NCBI GenBank assembly: GCA_016870475.1
Contig: VGBO01000012.1
Location: 1-50,655 of the forward strand
Direction of reading: 5' to 3'
Length of the DNA stretch: 50,655 bases
Source: Actinomycetota bacterium
GTDB taxonomy: Bacteria; Actinomycetota; Acidimicrobiia; Acidimicrobiales; CAIXPF01
Positions 49,058-50,655 of this stretch are shown one piece after another. The notes beneath the pieces were generated by a model. It was given only the letters and a program-made list of their open reading frames with translations. It was not told where the DNA came from and ran no database searches. Each line of letters starts with the position of its first letter. The first letter of the stretch is position 1. The translations under genes and the position numbers were made by a program.

Positions 49058-50655
49058 CGGGTGAACGCCTCGACGAGACGTTCGACGGTGACGTCGATCG
49101 TGGGCGCCCCGTCGACGGCGACGCGGAGGCGTCCGTCGGCGGCGGGGGTGCCGAGCCGCCGCCAGGGGATCCCGTCGAGGGCGGCCTCGAGGGCCGCTTC
49201 CGCTCCGGGTGCCGCCTGCAGGAGCATGCGTCCGGTGCTCTCGGCGAACAGCGCGGCGGTCGGGCTGATCGCGTCGCCCGCGGCCGCGACGTCGACGATG
49301 AGTCCGCAGCGACCGGCGAGGGCGAACTCGGCGAGGGCGACCGCGAGCCCGCCTTCGGAGGGGTCGTGGGCGGCCGCGACGTGGCCGGCCCGGATCGCCG
49401 TGTGCACGGCCCGGTAACGGCGGAGCGGTTCGGCGTCGGGCAGGCCGGCGACGACCCCGCCGTCGACTCCGTGCAGTTCGGCGACGAGCGACCCGCCGAA
49501 GTGCGCGCCCGTGCGACCCACGAGGTACACGGCACCGCCGGTCGGGCGGAGCGCCGCGCCGACGACCCGGCGGTGGTCGGGCACGATCCCGAGCGCGGTG
49601 ACGAGCAGGGTCGGTGGGACGGGTCGGCCGTCGAACTCGTTGAACAGGCTGTCCTTGCCGGACACGAACGGTGCCGAGTAGGCGAGGGCGCCGTCCCGGC
49701 ACCCCTCGACCGCCCGGACGAGCGAGCCGAGCCGGTCGGGGAGCGTCGGGTTCCCCCAGCAGAAGTTGTCGAGCAGGGCGACGCGGTCGGGGTCGGCGCC
49801 GACGACGACGAGGTTGCGGAACGCCTCGTCGATCACGGCGAGCGCCATCGCGTGCGGGTCGACGCGTCCGAGTCGGGGGTTGACGCCGAGCCCGAGCGCG
49901 ACGGCTCGTCCCCCCTCCCAGCGCCCGAGCGGCACGAACGCCGTCCCGTCGGACGGTCCGTCGGCGGCCGGCCCGCACCACGGGCGCACCAGCGTCCCCC
50001 CGCGGACCTCGTGGTCGTAGGACTCGACGATCGCCGCCTTCGACGCGACCGTCGGCGAGGCGAGCAGGGCGAGCAGGGTCGCCGACGGGTCGGCGACGGC
50101 CGGTTCGCCTGCGGCCGGCGCCGGGTCCTGCCAGACGGCGGTCATCTCCCGGCGGGGGCATCCGCCGTGCACCATGTCCATCGGCAGGTCGACGACGGTC
50201 CGATCGGCGTGCCGGACCCGGAGGCGGTGATCGCCGGTGAGGCGACCGACGACGCTGATCTCGACCCCCCAGCGCTCGCCGAGCGCCTCGAGGTCGCCGA
50301 GCCGGTCGGCGGGAACGGCGAGCACCATCCGTTCCTGCGCTTCCGACAGCCACACCTCCCACGGCCGGAGGCCCGCGTACTTGCGGGGCACGGTCGTGAG
50401 GTCGACGTCGACGCCGACCTCGGCGGCGAGCTCGCCGATCGCCGAGGAGAACCCGCCGGCGCCGCAGTCGGTGATCGCCCGGTACATCCCGGCGTCACGG
50501 GCCTCGACGACGAGTTCGAGCACGCCCTTCTCGGTGATCGGGTCGCCGATCTGCACTGCGGACCCGGCGACGTCGACGGTGGTGTGGTCGAGTTCGGCGG
50601 AGGAGAACGTGGCGCCGTGGATGCCGTCCCGGCCGGTGCGTCCACCGATGACGAC
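49054..50655 (-). CDS. purL: FGAM synthase subunit PurL (C-terminal part, cut by window edge)
   Basis: PurL binds FGAR and ATP and makes FGAM with ammonia from PurQ. About 533 codons are visible and the frame is open to the right edge. The visible part begins GGRTGRDGIHGATFSS, then QIGDPITEKGVLELVVEARD, ITDCGAGGFSSAIGELAAEV, PWEVWLSEAQERMVLAVP, FCWGNPTLPDRLGSL and VSGKDSLFNEFDGRP. These are PurL motifs starting near residue 200 of the small form. It precedes purQ (ATGA overlap). The operon promoter is beyond the window. Confidence 0.95.
   Translation of the reverse strand, partial: VVIGGRTGRDGIHGATFSSAELDHTTVDVAGSAVQIGDPITEKGVLELVVEARDAGMYRAITDCGAGGFSSAIGELAAEVGVDVDLTTVPRKYAGLRPWEVWLSEAQERMVLAVPADRLGDLEALGERWGVEISVVGRLTGDHRLRVRHADRTVVDLPMDMVHGGCPRREMTAVWQDPAPAAGEPAVADPSATLLALLASPTVASKAAIVESYDHEVRGGTLVRPWCGPAADGPSDGTAFVPLGRWEGGRAVALGLGVNPRLGRVDPHAMALAVIDEAFRNLVVVGADPDRVALLDNFCWGNPTLPDRLGSLVRAVEGCRDGALAYSAPFVSGKDSLFNEFDGRPVPPTLLVTALGIVPDHRRVVGAALRPTGGAVYLVGRTGAHFGGSLVAELHGVDGGVVAGLPDAEPLRRYRAVHTAIRAGHVAAAHDPSEGGLAVALAEFALAGRCGLIVDVAAAGDAISPTAALFAESTGRMLLQAAPGAEAALEAALDGIPWRRLGTPAADGRLRVAVDGAPTIDVTVERLVEAFTR

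Overview
The window is 50.7 kb of very GC-rich, densely packed bacterial DNA. Genes start with ATG, GTG or (rarely) TTG, there are almost no gaps, and many neighbours overlap by 1-17 bp. The layout tRNA-Ser / ffs / dnaX / ybaB / recR, several F420-type luciferase-like oxidoreductases and many promoters sitting directly on start codons all point to an actinobacterium. Class Acidimicrobiia is my guess (inference; no marker gene settles it). I see no phage, insertion sequence, plasmid or CRISPR array.

Left end, 1-10.2 kb: housekeeping genes. ffs, dnaX, ybaB and the 5' part of recR run leftward. Two tRNA-Ser genes (anticodons GGA and CGA) flank tadA on the plus strand. A small surface-protein gene that looks frameshifted and a stand-alone infA follow. 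Then come an ABC exporter, xseA-xseB, a degenerate alpha/beta hydrolase facing a Fur-family regulator, and prfC.

10.2-20.3 kb: metabolic genes in short units. These are an MFS carrier, a four-gene run (FAH-fold hydrolase, MBL-fold hydrolase, glutamate-dehydrogenase-like protein without the usual lysine, epoxide hydrolase), a methyltransferase, an amidohydrolase, a secreted protein of unknown function, a luciferase-like oxidoreductase and an SDR.

20.4-25.1 kb: the most interesting locus. Three overlapping leftward genes encode an ArnC-like polyprenyl-phosphate glycosyltransferase, an RffA/WecE-type dTDP-sugar aminotransferase and a roughly 13-TM protein with a GT-C-like acidic motif. This matches the ArnC/ArnB/ArnT logic of lipid-linked amino-sugar transfer to the cell surface. 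A SAM methyltransferase diverges from it.

25.1-36.1 kb: an MBL hydrolase coupled to lepB, a Nudix hydrolase behind a possible 6-codon leaderless leader ORF, an enoyl-CoA hydratase, an ABC-F ATPase, a glycerol-1-phosphate-dehydrogenase-like protein paired with an NAD-kinase-fold protein, a membrane spermidine-synthase-like protein, and a secreted coiled-coil M15 peptidase.

36.1-41.5 kb: three luciferase-like F420 oxidoreductases, an SDR and a DHA2-type MFS exporter. 41.5-50.7 kb: a compact leftward purine operon, purL(partial)-purQ-purC-purE-purK-purF-purD-purM-purN, covering most steps from PRPP to SAICAR.

Two window-wide patterns stand out. About 15 genes carry a TANNNT box 6-9 nt before the start codon, which implies leaderless mRNAs. 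Several convergent gene pairs have their two stop codons in opposite arms of one hairpin (CTGAG...CTCAG), a possible shared bidirectional terminator.
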